Below, piece after piece: positions 1 to 8,296 of a stretch of DNA of 49,123 bases. Source of the DNA: Rhodoplanes elegans (lineage in GTDB: Bacteria > Pseudomonadota > Alphaproteobacteria > Rhizobiales > Xanthobacteraceae); the NCBI RefSeq assembly GCF_016653355.1, contig NZ_NHSK01000161.1, positions 2,307-51,429 on the forward strand, read 5' to 3'. Each line of letters starts with the position of its first letter. The first letter of the stretch is position 1. The translations under genes were made by a program, and so were the position numbers. Under the pieces are notes generated by a model. It saw only the letters and a program-made list of their open reading frames with translations. It searched no databases and was not told the DNA's origin.

Positions 1-29
1 GTGAGGCTTCGGCCGCGACTGGGCTTTTT

Positions 30-203
30 CCCTCTCCCCGCCGTGCGGGGAGAGGGTGGCTCGCCGCGCAGCGGCGAGTCGGGTGAGGGGGCGTCTCCGC
101 AAGGCAGAGACTCGCGTGAGCCCGGACTCGCGGCGACGCCCCCTCACCCGACAACCGCGCTTATCGCGCGATTGTCGACCTCTCCCCGCACAGCGGGGAG
201 AGG
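30..203. repeat. REP-like palindromic repeat block upstream of cbiB
   Basis: Three nested inverted repeats fill this gene-free stretch. An 11-bp perfect stem with a 5-nt loop lies at 30-40/46-56 (CCTCTCCCCG type). An 18-bp perfect pair lies at 78-95/135-152. A second copy of the CCTCTCCCCGC hairpin lies at 179-189/193-203. Repeats of this look are common between genes of Hyphomicrobiales. No cobalamin-riboswitch core was recognised here, although the next gene is a cobalamin gene. The first 292 bases hold nothing else I can support. Confidence 0.7.
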
Positions 204-292
204 TGAGCTGGGGCCGCTCGTGACGCGACGGTGGTCTCGGTGTATGCCGCGCCCGCAATGACCGCCGCGATCCCGCGGTGCCGGGTGCCGCG

Positions 293-1273
293 ATGCTGGA
301 CGTCTCCGACCGTCTTCTCGTTCTCGTTCTCGCCGCCGCACTGGAGGCGTGGGTCGCCTATCCGGATGTCGCGTTCCGGGCGATCGGCCATCCGGTGTCG
401 TGGATCGGCGCGCTGATCGCCCGGCTCGACCAGACCCTCAACCGGCCGGGGTGGCCCGACGCGGTGCGACGCGGCGCCGGCGTCCTCACGGTCGCGCTGC
501 TGCTCATTGTCGCCGTCGTGGCCGGCGCCACGCTCGACGGGCTCGCAGCGGCAATCCGACCGGTCGGCCTCGTCGTGACGGTGATCGCGGTCGCGGTGCT
601 GATCGCCGCCGGCAGTCTCGACCGCCACGTGCGGGCGGTCGCCGACGCGCTCGATCGCGACGGGCTCGCCGGCGGCCGCCGGGCCGTGTCGATGATCGTC
701 GGGCGCGATCCGGCGACGCTCGACGAGGCCGCGGTGTGCCGCGCCGCCATCGAGAGCCTGGCCGAGAACGCCTCCGACGGCGTCACGGCGCCGGCCTTCT
801 GGTTCCTCATCGCCGGGCTGCCCGGCATGCTGGCCTACAAGGCGATCAACACGGCCGACTCGATGATCGGCCACAAGACGGCGCGGCATCGTGCCTTCGG
901 CTGGGCGGCGGCGCGGCTGGACGATCTCGTCAACCTGCCGGCCTCCCGGCTCACCGGCCTGATGCTGGTCGCGGCGGCCTTCGTCGTGCCGGGCGCATCG
1001 GCCCGCGGGGCGTGGACCGCGCTGCGCCGCGACGCCGGCCGGCACACCTCGCCGAACGCCGGCTGGCCGGAGGCCGCGATGGCCGGCGCGCTCGGCCTGC
1101 GGCTCGCAGGCCCCCGCGTCTACGGCGGCAACCGGGTCGAGGCCGCCTGGATGGGCGACGGCCGCGCCGCGGCGACACCGGCCGACATCCGCCGCGCGAT
1201 ACTGCTGTTCCGGGTGGCGTTCGGCGGGACCGCGGCTCTCCTGGCGGTCATCGCCATCCCGATGATGATCTGA
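293..1273 (+). CDS. cbiB: Adenosylcobinamide-phosphate synthase CbiB/CobD
   Basis: Inner-membrane protein of 326 residues that attaches the aminopropanol (phosphate) arm to adenosylcobyrate in late cobalamin synthesis. The family signature is clear: an N-terminal hydrophobic helix followed by a W-x-A-YPD segment, then HPVSWIG, the ESLAENASDG motif around residue 157, and the AYKAINTADSMIGH segment typical of CbiB. Length is normal for the family (about 310-330). I chose the ATG at 293 over the in-frame GTG at 278 because family members begin near the first hydrophobic segment. No other cobalamin gene is visible; the rest of any cob cluster would lie to the left of the window. Repeat DNA upstream separates it from whatever precedes. 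Confidence 0.93.
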   Translation: MLDVSDRLLVLVLAAALEAWVAYPDVAFRAIGHPVSWIGALIARLDQTLNRPGWPDAVRRGAGVLTVALLLIVAVVAGATLDGLAAAIRPVGLVVTVIAVAVLIAAGSLDRHVRAVADALDRDGLAGGRRAVSMIVGRDPATLDEAAVCRAAIESLAENASDGVTAPAFWFLIAGLPGMLAYKAINTADSMIGHKTARHRAFGWAAARLDDLVNLPASRLTGLMLVAAAFVVPGASARGAWTALRRDAGRHTSPNAGWPEAAMAGALGLRLAGPRVYGGNRVEAAWMGDGRAAATPADIRRAILLFRVAFGGTAALLAVIAIPMMI

Positions 1274-1301
1274 TCACGACAGCGGCGGGCTGCAACGTCC
1301 C

Positions 1302-2345
1302 TCACGCCGGCACGTAGCGGCGCCAGTTGTCGGTGCGCAGCGGCATCTCGGCGAACGTCTTGCGGCGGTCGGCGGCGCGGCCGATCAGGTCGCGCGCACT
1401 CACGTCCTTGCGGTCGAGATAGGCCGCGAGCGCGGCGAGCGAGTCCGAGAGGACCTCGAAGCCGCGCAGCATCACGGCGGACGACATCTCCACGGCGCTG
1501 GCGCCGGCCAGCATCATGCGGGCGACGTCGAGTCCGCTCTGCGCCCCGTTGGTGCCGATCAGCGGCGCCTCCGCGCCGAGCCTCGCGCGAGACAGCGCCA
1601 GCCACTGGCAGGTGAGGGGCAGGTTCCAGTGCCCGCCGACGCCGAGCGTGGTGCCGAGCATCGGTTCGAAGGTCTCGACATCGGGGATCAGACCGAGCGA
1701 ACGGCCCGCCATCACGACGGCCTCGCCGCCGGCCGCGACGGCCGCCGCCGCGAGCTCCGGCACGCGCTCGCTCTGGCCCGTGATCTTGATCCACAGCGGG
1801 ATCGTCACGGCGGCCCGCACGGCCCCGACGATGGTGGTGATGCGGGCCGGATCGAGCTCGGTCGCCACCGCGCCGGGCGCCTGGCTCGCATAGGGCGTGC
1901 CGATGTTCAGCTCGAGCACCCGAATGCCGGCCGCCTCCACCTGCCGGGCCATGGCGACGCAGGCGTCGAGATCGGCGAGGATCAGGCTCGCCACCGCGTA
2001 GGAGTCGAACGCCCTCGCCTCGCGGTCGAGCATCGCGGTCTGGTCGAGCCACGCCTCGAAGGAGAGCGGCGACAGGCCGGACCGGCAGGCGATGAAGGCG
2101 TGCGCCGGCGCGTCCTTGCTCCACGGGATCGGTCGCCACGCGTCGTCCAGCACCATGTACTCGGCGGCCTGGAGCTGACGGCGCGCCGCCTGCGACTCGT
2201 TGGTTGACTTCACCACCACGGCGCCGACGCCGGCTTTGAGCGCACGGCGCACGCCCTCCCGATCGATCAGATGCTCGGCCGATCCGGCGATCAGCGGGTT
2301 CTTCAACGCCACCCGGCCGATCGCCGTGCGCAGACGCTCGCTCAT
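1302..2345 (-). CDS. Dihydroorotate dehydrogenase-like FMN flavoprotein
   Basis: A 347-residue TIM-barrel flavoprotein related to class 1 dihydroorotate dehydrogenase and the FMN domain of dihydropyrimidine dehydrogenase (PreA/PydA). Support comes from the N-terminal LKNPLIAGSAEHL segment, the LELNIGTPYASQ loop where class 1 enzymes carry their catalytic loop, WIKITGQ, and the C-terminal GTNGAQSG...GASAVEMSSA phosphate-binding region. The loop lacks the usual Cys/Ser-Pro-Asn arrangement, so orotate chemistry is unlikely and the substrate is unknown. The ATG at 2345 fits family starts better than one twelve codons upstream. It lies 184 bp beyond the flavodoxin-DUF2478 gene on the same strand, so it may be the last gene of region A or have its own promoter. 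Confidence 0.75.
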   Translation of the reverse strand: MSERLRTAIGRVALKNPLIAGSAEHLIDREGVRRALKAGVGAVVVKSTNESQAARRQLQAAEYMVLDDAWRPIPWSKDAPAHAFIACRSGLSPLSFEAWLDQTAMLDREARAFDSYAVASLILADLDACVAMARQVEAAGIRVLELNIGTPYASQAPGAVATELDPARITTIVGAVRAAVTIPLWIKITGQSERVPELAAAAVAAGGEAVVMAGRSLGLIPDVETFEPMLGTTLGVGGHWNLPLTCQWLALSRARLGAEAPLIGTNGAQSGLDVARMMLAGASAVEMSSAVMLRGFEVLSDSLAALAAYLDRKDVSARDLIGRAADRRKTFAEMPLRTDNWRRYVPA

Positions 2346-2529
2346 CCGGCTCCCCGTTCGCTTCTTGTTGTTCGCGATCACAAAACGATGCGAACCATCA
2401 TAGGCGAAGCAAGGGCGGCTGGAAACCGCTCGGATCCGGGCGAGCGAGGTGGTCCTCCGGACTTGCGAGATTGTTCCGTGACCGCGAACAGACCCAGCGA
2501 TGGCGACGTGTTCTGACCGGCGGAAAGAA

Positions 2530-3762
2530 TCAGGCGGCCAGCCCTCGGACGGCCCGCCGCTCAGTCCACCACGCCTCCAGCGCGCCGAGATCGGCCGGCA
2601 GCATCAGGGCGAGATCGCCGGCGAACACGGCCCAGGCCTCCTCGGCCTTCGGGGTGACCACGCAGGCGACCGGCACGCCGGCCGCCACGGCCGCCTGGAA
2701 CGCCGCCGTGAGCCCGCCGCGTTCGGCCTCCTGGCCGCCGAACCGGCTGAGGATGACGAGATCGACGCCCTGCGCGATCTGCCGCTCGACGCCGGCGCAG
2801 GCGCGCGCCAGACCCGAGGTGTCGAGATTGCAGGCCTCCGAGCCGGGACCGAGATCCTGGTGGATGCCGATCACCTCGCCGGACGCGAGGTCGCGCAGCG
2901 CGCCGCCGCAGCCACAGGCCTCGCCGCCATGCCCGCCGTGACTGTGCGGACCGCCTCGCGTCGTGCCGTCCGGCGCCGGCGCGACGACCAGCCCGACGAC
3001 CGAAAGTCCCTCGGACATGCGGGCCTGGGCAAAGGCGATCAGCACGTCGGAGGCCCCGGTACCGGGGCCGCCGCGGATCGCGGCGATCAGCGGAAACGCG
3101 CCGGCCGTGCCCGGAGCCGCTATCGGCATCACGCGGGTGGAAGAAGAATCAGTGCACATCGGGCCGTCCTCGCCGGGCGTGATCCTGTAGCCGCTCGGGC
3201 ACAGGATACCATCGCCCCACGACTGCACAACCCGCGGGCCTGCCCAAGACTTCGTCACGCACGACGGGCAGGAGTTCGCCCGGACCTCCGGCAGCAGACT
3301 TGCGAAGGGGCACACCGTCTCGGCGGCGACCAACACCTCGTCGAGCCAGCGGCCGGCGACGTCCTCGGCGAGCTCCTTACCCGATGCATCGTGCAGGCCG
3401 CGCGGCGCCACGGCGCGGGCGCCGAGGCTTTCCAGCAGCTCCTGGAACGTGCGGCCGCCGAAGTTGAAGGTCTCGGCATACTGACTGTCGCCGAGCCCGA
3501 ACACGGCGAAGCGCTTTCCCGCGAGCGACGGCCGCGCCGCCGCCAGCGCGGCGTGGAACGGCTTCGCCGAGGCCGGCAGCTCGCCGTCCCCGTAGGTCGA
3601 GGTGACGATCAGAAAGAGCGCGTCGGTGTCGAACACCGACGGACCGGCGCCGTCCATGGCGACGACCTTGACGTGATGATCCGCCGAGAGGCGGTCGGCC
3701 AGGTCCTCGGCCAGCATCTCGGCGTTTCCGGTCTCGGTTCCGTAGAGAATCACGATGGTCAT
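2530..3762 (-). CDS. Flavodoxin domain fused to a Cys-rich linker and DUF2478
   Basis: One uninterrupted 410-residue frame with two recognisable ends. Residues 3-146 are a flavodoxin/CPR-type FMN domain: YGTETGNAE phosphate loop, TSTYGDGELP, and FGLGDSQYAETF. Residues about 222-402 resemble DUF2478, a P-loop-like family usually met near molybdenum genes: HQDLGPGSEACNLD, DLVILSRFGGQEAE, and a VPVACVVTP strand. Between them is a linker with C151, C165, C168, C188 and C203 in CxxC and single spacings, and a His/Cys-rich loop at 271-287, both possible metal sites. It follows the ferredoxin-reductase gene by 3 bp, so the two are surely co-expressed. I infer an electron carrier between that reductase and an oxygenase. 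The domain calls are from memory of family patterns. Confidence 0.75.
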   Translation of the reverse strand: MTIVILYGTETGNAEMLAEDLADRLSADHHVKVVAMDGAGPSVFDTDALFLIVTSTYGDGELPASAKPFHAALAAARPSLAGKRFAVFGLGDSQYAETFNFGGRTFQELLESLGARAVAPRGLHDASGKELAEDVAGRWLDEVLVAAETVCPFASLLPEVRANSCPSCVTKSWAGPRVVQSWGDGILCPSGYRITPGEDGPMCTDSSSTRVMPIAAPGTAGAFPLIAAIRGGPGTGASDVLIAFAQARMSEGLSVVGLVVAPAPDGTTRGGPHSHGGHGGEACGCGGALRDLASGEVIGIHQDLGPGSEACNLDTSGLARACAGVERQIAQGVDLVILSRFGGQEAERGGLTAAFQAAVAAGVPVACVVTPKAEEAWAVFAGDLALMLPADLGALEAWWTERRAVRGLAA

Positions 3763-3765
3763 GGG

Positions 3766-5055
3766 TCAGGCCGCGCGGTGGACGTGGACGATCATGTCGG
3801 ACGTGGAGCAGAGCTTCAAGCGCGCCCGGCCGGGCGGCGCCGCCGCCGTCTCGGCGGCCTCGATGTGCTTCCAATGCGCATAGGACACCGGCGTCACGCC
3901 GGCGGCCGCGAGACGCGCGAGAAGGCCGGCGCGCCCAGCGCGGGGGCTCGACGTGACCTCGGTGGTCGTGAGCGTGGCTGCAACCGTGTCGACCAACAGC
4001 TTCGCGTCGCGCCGCGCCTCCGGGATGGTGCCGACGGCGCCGCCGCGGAACCAGCCGACCGCGAACAGCCGCTCGCCGATCCGATGCGGCAGCGCGCCGG
4101 CGCCGTCGCCGGCCGACACGCCCACCGGATCGATCAGCGCGGCGCGGGAGTCGCAGCAGAAGCCGATCGCCGTGATCACGCTGGTCGCGGGCAGAGTCAG
4201 GCTCGCTCCATCGGCGGTCCTGAACCGCATCGCCTGCACGGCGCCGGCCGCGTCGCCGAGGATCTCGTCGGGCGAAAAACCGAACCGGAAGCGCACGACG
4301 CGGCGCGCATCGGCCGGGCCGGCACCATGGATCACCTTCAGGGCCGCGAGCCGCGCAGCCGCCTCGGCCGGCGCGTCCACGTCGAGATCGCCATGCACCT
4401 CGATACGGGCACCGGCGAGATGCGCCATCTCCTTGATCAGCGCCGGATCGAACCGGCAGGCGGCGGCGGAACCGCGCCCGACGACGTCGATGGTCTCGAT
4501 GCCGCAGACGTCGAGCGCCGTGGCGCGGGCCGGATCGAGATCGCTGCCGGAGAACTCGTCCGGAGTCTTCGCCAGCAGGCGGGCGATGTCGAGCGCGACA
4601 TTGCCGGCACCGACCACGACGACGTTGCGCCCGAGCGCCGGCGGTGTCGCGGGCTCACTCGGATGGCTGTTGATCCACCGCGTCAGCGCGCCGCTCGTGA
4701 TCACACCGGCGAGCCTCTCGCCCGGCACGCCGAGCCGGCGATCGACCGAGAGCCCCGCCGCCAGCACCACCGCATCGTAGAGGCCGAGCAGCGCGGCGAG
4801 CGACACGTCGCGGCCGATCTCGACGTTGCCGTGAAAGCCGACGCCGTCGCGCTCGAACAGCCGCTCGAACTGCCGGGTCACGGCCTTGGTGCCCTGATGA
4901 TCGGGCGCGACGCCGTACCGGATCAGCCCGTGCGGCACGGGGAGCTTCTCGATCACGTCGACGACCGCGCCCGGCACCGCCTTCACCAGCGCCTGCGCCG
5001 AGAACAGGCCGGACGGGCCGGCGCCGACGACCGCGATCTGACGAGGTCCGCTCAT
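3766..5055 (-). CDS. Adrenodoxin-reductase/FprA-type ferredoxin(flavodoxin)-NADP+ reductase
   Basis: FAD enzyme of 429 residues that passes electrons from NADPH to a ferredoxin or flavodoxin. It shows the FAD-binding VVGAGPSGLFSA at residues 8-19, the HGLIRYGVAPDHQGTK motif specific to the adrenodoxin-reductase/FprA group, the second dinucleotide fold VVVVGAGNVALDIARLL, and the closing AVGWFRGGAVGTIPEAR segment. The ATG at 5055 is taken because it sits directly before the FAD motif and overlaps the stop of the aldehyde dehydrogenase gene by 4 bases (ATGA). The next gene downstream encodes a flavodoxin domain, its most likely partner. The nearby Rieske oxygenase has no reductase gene of the usual kind, so this pair may serve it. 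Confidence 0.88.
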   Translation of the reverse strand: MSGPRQIAVVGAGPSGLFSAQALVKAVPGAVVDVIEKLPVPHGLIRYGVAPDHQGTKAVTRQFERLFERDGVGFHGNVEIGRDVSLAALLGLYDAVVLAAGLSVDRRLGVPGERLAGVITSGALTRWINSHPSEPATPPALGRNVVVVGAGNVALDIARLLAKTPDEFSGSDLDPARATALDVCGIETIDVVGRGSAAACRFDPALIKEMAHLAGARIEVHGDLDVDAPAEAAARLAALKVIHGAGPADARRVVRFRFGFSPDEILGDAAGAVQAMRFRTADGASLTLPATSVITAIGFCCDSRAALIDPVGVSAGDGAGALPHRIGERLFAVGWFRGGAVGTIPEARRDAKLLVDTVAATLTTTEVTSSPRAGRAGLLARLAAAGVTPVSYAHWKHIEAAETAAAPPGRARLKLCSTSDMIVHVHRAA

Positions 5056-6560
5056 GCTCCGCCTCCGAGAACCGACGCGGCCCACGGATACGGCCGCTCG
5101 CTCGTGTCCACGTACCACGACTTCTGGCTCATGTAGGCGCGCAGCCCGTCGCGCCCCTTCTCGCGGCCGAGGCCCGAGTCCTTCACGCCGCCGAACGGCG
5201 TCGCGATCGAGAACTGCTTGTAGGTGTTCACCCACACGGTCCCGGCCTGGACGGCACTCCCGACGCGCCGCGCGCGCAAAAGATCGCGCGTCCAGATCCC
5301 GCAGGCGAGGCCGAAGTCGTTGTCGTTGGCGACCGCGATCGCCTCCGCCTCGTCGTCGAACGGCATTACGACCAGCACCGGGCCGAAGATCTCCTCGCGG
5401 CAGATGCGCGCTGCGTTGCTCACGCCCGCCAGGATGGTCGGAGCGAAATAGATGCCCTGATCATAGACGTCGCCGCGCGGCGGCGCGCCGCCGGTGAGGA
5501 GGGTCGCGCCCTCCTCCAACCCAATCTTGACGTAGTCCGCGACGCTGTCGCGGTGGTCGTCATGAATCAGCGGGGCGACCTGGGTGGCCGGATCGAACGG
5601 ATGGCCGATGACCAGCCGCTCGGTCGCAGCGACCAGCCGCGCGACGAACTGCTCGTAGATCGCGCGCTCGACCAGCAGGCGCGAGCCGGCGATGCAGGAC
5701 TGGCCACTCGACGAGAAGATGCCGAACAGCACGCCGGCGATCGCGACGTCGAGATCGGCGTCGGCGAACACGATGGTCGCCGACTTGCCGCCGAGCTCGA
5801 GCGATACCGGCATCATCTTGTCGGCCGCCTTGCAGGCGATGCCGCGCCCGACCTCGGTGCCGCCCGTGAACGACACCTTTCCCACCGCCGGATGCCCGAC
5901 GAGTAGATCGCCGACCACGCTGCCGGAGCCGGGCAGGACCGAGAACAGACCCTTCGGCAGCCCCGACGCCTCGACGATGCGGGCGAGTTCGAGCGAGACC
6001 AGCGGGCTCCACGACGCGGGCTTCAGGAGCACGGCATTGCCGGCGGCGAGGGCCGGGGCGACTTTTTGCGCATCGCTCGCGATCGGCGAGTTCCACGGCG
6101 TGATCGCCGCGACGACGCCGATCGGCTCGTGCGCCGAAACGGAGAGATAGTCGCCACGCGCCGGCGTCAGCGCGTCCTCCGCCGTCTCCAGCACGGCGGC
6201 GAAGTAACGGAACGTGCCGGCGGCGCTGAGCGCCAGCGCCTTCGTCTCCTTCAGCGTCTTGCCGGTGTCGCGGCTCTGGACGTGGGCGATGCGGTCGGCG
6301 CTGTCGGCAATGCCCTGCGCGATGCGATAGAGATAGGTCGCGCGCTCGTGGGCCCTCAGGTTCCGCCAGGCCGGATCGCGCTGCGCCGCCTCGGCGCGGT
6401 CGATCGCCTCCAGCACGTCCTCGCGCGAGGCGCCGTGCAGCACCCGGTTGAGGCTGCGGTCGGCCGGGAAGATCGACGTGATCTCGGCGCCGCGCCCGGG
6501 CCGCCATTCGCCGCCGATAGAGAGGAGATCGGGCGGCATCTTGTCGTCGGCGATCAGCAT
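5052..6560 (-). CDS. NAD(P)-dependent aldehyde dehydrogenase
   Basis: A 502-residue member of the betaine/aromatic aldehyde dehydrogenase family that oxidises an aldehyde to the acid. All key residues are visible: N157 in TPWNSP, E255 in SLELGGKS, the nucleophile C289 in GQSCIAGSR, the FTGGTEVGR cofactor loop, and the C-terminal PFGGVKDSGLGRE motif. The ATG at 6560 gives the usual family length and has a GGGAG-like sequence upstream; the frame is open further but without family similarity. It sits just after the thiamine-diphosphate enzyme gene (34 bp), which suggests a decarboxylase-dehydrogenase couple turning a 2-oxoacid into an aldehyde and then an acid. The true substrate cannot be read from the sequence. 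Confidence 0.92.
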   Translation of the reverse strand: MLIADDKMPPDLLSIGGEWRPGRGAEITSIFPADRSLNRVLHGASREDVLEAIDRAEAAQRDPAWRNLRAHERATYLYRIAQGIADSADRIAHVQSRDTGKTLKETKALALSAAGTFRYFAAVLETAEDALTPARGDYLSVSAHEPIGVVAAITPWNSPIASDAQKVAPALAAGNAVLLKPASWSPLVSLELARIVEASGLPKGLFSVLPGSGSVVGDLLVGHPAVGKVSFTGGTEVGRGIACKAADKMMPVSLELGGKSATIVFADADLDVAIAGVLFGIFSSSGQSCIAGSRLLVERAIYEQFVARLVAATERLVIGHPFDPATQVAPLIHDDHRDSVADYVKIGLEEGATLLTGGAPPRGDVYDQGIYFAPTILAGVSNAARICREEIFGPVLVVMPFDDEAEAIAVANDNDFGLACGIWTRDLLRARRVGSAVQAGTVWVNTYKQFSIATPFGGVKDSGLGREKGRDGLRAYMSQKSWYVDTSERPYPWAASVLGGGA

Positions 6561-6594
6561 CTCTTTTACGTCTCCCAGGATCCGCGCGTCCTGA

Positions 6595-8286
6595 TCACGC
6601 GCCGCCGCCGGCGGCGCCGGCGGGCGGCCCACCGAACGGCTCGGCGAACGGACCGATCGCCGTCATGTCGACCTCGAGCAGCACCGGGCCCTTGGTCTCC
6701 AGGGCGCGCGCAAAGGCGGGCTCGAACGCCTCGACGGTACCGACCCGCACATGGGCGAGTCCGATCGAGCCGGCGAAGGCGCCGAAGTCGGGCGTGCGCA
6801 GCGTGCTGAAGCCGTAGCGGCTGCCGTACTGCGCGTCCTGGATGTTGCGGATGACCTGGTAGCTCCTGTCGTTCATCAGCACGAAGACGATGTCGCTCTC
6901 CTCCTCCACGGCGGTGAGCAGCTCGGAGAGGTTGAGCATCGCGCCGCCGTCGCCGACCAGCGCCACGGTCTTGGCGTCGGGCGACGCGCAGGCGGCGCCG
7001 ACCGCCATGGCGATGCCCATGCCGATGCCGCCGCCGAGCGCATGCACGCCGAGATGCCGCGCGCCGATCGCCACATACCGGTTGCCGAACGTGGAGTTGG
7101 CGATGGTGACGTCGCGGACGAACGGGTGCCCGCCCGGACCGACCCGCGCCAGCATCGCGTCGGCAATCACCTGATAAGGTCCGAGCCGGGTACGCAGCGC
7201 GCCCTCGGCGCGGGCACGCGCGACGCTCACCTCATAGCCGAAGCCGGGATCGACCTCGAGCGTCTCGGGGAGACGCGCCAGCAGGCCTTCGAGCACCAGG
7301 CGTGCATCCGCCGCAATGCCGAGATCGACCGCGTAGTTGCGCCCGATGCGGCTCGCATCGGCGTCGACCTGGACGAGCGGCGAGGGCAGCACCAGGGCGC
7401 CGTCGCGCGTCTCGTTACCGCGCAGCCGCGAGCCGACCACGATCATCAGATCGGCGCGGCGATAGACGCCTTGCGCCTCCGGCGTCATGTTGAAGGCGCC
7501 GAGACTGCGGGCGTGCCCTTCCGGCACCACGGCGCGGCCATTGGTGGAGGTGACGGCGCAGAAGCCGCGCTCGACCAGCGCGGTCGCGGCCTCGGCCGCC
7601 CCGCGCGCGCCGCCGCCGAGCCACAGCATCGGCCGCTTCGCCGCCTTCACCAGCGCGGCGAGCTGATCGAGCTCGTCGTCGTTCGGCGCCGTCCGCGGAA
7701 CGTTGAGCGAGACCCGCTTCGGGATGCGGGCGAGCGCGCGCTGGATGTCGACCGGCAGCTCGACGCTGACCGGGCCGGTCGGTGCGGTGAGCGCGGCGGT
7801 CGCGGCGGCCTTCAGCACGCCCAGCGCGTCGTTGGCGTCCCACACGCGAAAATAGCTCTTGGAGATCGCCTTGAGCATGTCGGGCTGGCGCGGCACGTCG
7901 TGGATGGCGGCGCGGTCGCGGTCCGCCCACGGGCTGTCGACCTGGGTCGTGATGTGCAGCACCGGCGCGCCGGCGGTGAGCGCCTCGACTTGCGAGCCGG
8001 CCGCGTTCGCGGCGGCCGTGCCGGTCGACGTGATCACGACACCGAGCGCGCCCGAGACCCGTGCGTAGGCGTCCGCCATGCTCATCGCGCCCGCCTCGCC
8101 GCGCGCCGGAACGAAGCGGATGCGGCGCTGGCGGAAGATCGCGTCGAGGATCGGCATGTTGTGGATCGAGATGACGCCGAACACGGTGCGGACGCCGATC
8201 TCGGCCAGGAACCGCGCGACGAGATCGCCGACCGGCTCCTCGGCGAGGCTCTCCTCGATGCGCGACAGCGGCAGCGAAATGGTCAT
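6595..8286 (-). CDS. Thiamine-diphosphate-dependent enzyme (acetolactate synthase/decarboxylase-like)
   Basis: A 563-residue enzyme with the three-domain layout of the acetolactate synthase, benzoylformate decarboxylase and oxalyl-CoA decarboxylase superfamily. The activating glutamate is E64 in ARGEAGA. A central Rossmann-like domain is visible around residues 190-330, and the ThDP/Mg motif starts at GDGGAMLNLSELLTA and ends at the Asn of LMNDRSY. The start at 8286 is the first ATG matching the family; the frame runs on upstream without similarity and overlaps the SDR gene. Placed between an SDR and an aldehyde dehydrogenase in a catabolic operon, a 2-oxoacid decarboxylase role is more likely than amino-acid synthesis. 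No regulatory subunit gene (ilvH-like) is present. Confidence 0.88.
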   Translation of the reverse strand: MTISLPLSRIEESLAEEPVGDLVARFLAEIGVRTVFGVISIHNMPILDAIFRQRRIRFVPARGEAGAMSMADAYARVSGALGVVITSTGTAAANAAGSQVEALTAGAPVLHITTQVDSPWADRDRAAIHDVPRQPDMLKAISKSYFRVWDANDALGVLKAAATAALTAPTGPVSVELPVDIQRALARIPKRVSLNVPRTAPNDDELDQLAALVKAAKRPMLWLGGGARGAAEAATALVERGFCAVTSTNGRAVVPEGHARSLGAFNMTPEAQGVYRRADLMIVVGSRLRGNETRDGALVLPSPLVQVDADASRIGRNYAVDLGIAADARLVLEGLLARLPETLEVDPGFGYEVSVARARAEGALRTRLGPYQVIADAMLARVGPGGHPFVRDVTIANSTFGNRYVAIGARHLGVHALGGGIGMGIAMAVGAACASPDAKTVALVGDGGAMLNLSELLTAVEEESDIVFVLMNDRSYQVIRNIQDAQYGSRYGFSTLRTPDFGAFAGSIGLAHVRVGTVEAFEPAFARALETKGPVLLEVDMTAIGPFAEPFGGPPAGAAGGGA

Positions 8287-8296
8287 GCTGGGGGTC

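Noticed and set aside
1-292. Cobalamin riboswitch before cbiB
   Set aside because: Only palindromic repeat sequence was seen; no recognisable B12-box.
2500-5136. Long + strand open frame of 878 codons
   Set aside because: It is antisense to the flavodoxin fusion and reductase genes, its protein is Arg/Gly/Ala-rich without any motif, and high GC makes such shadows common.
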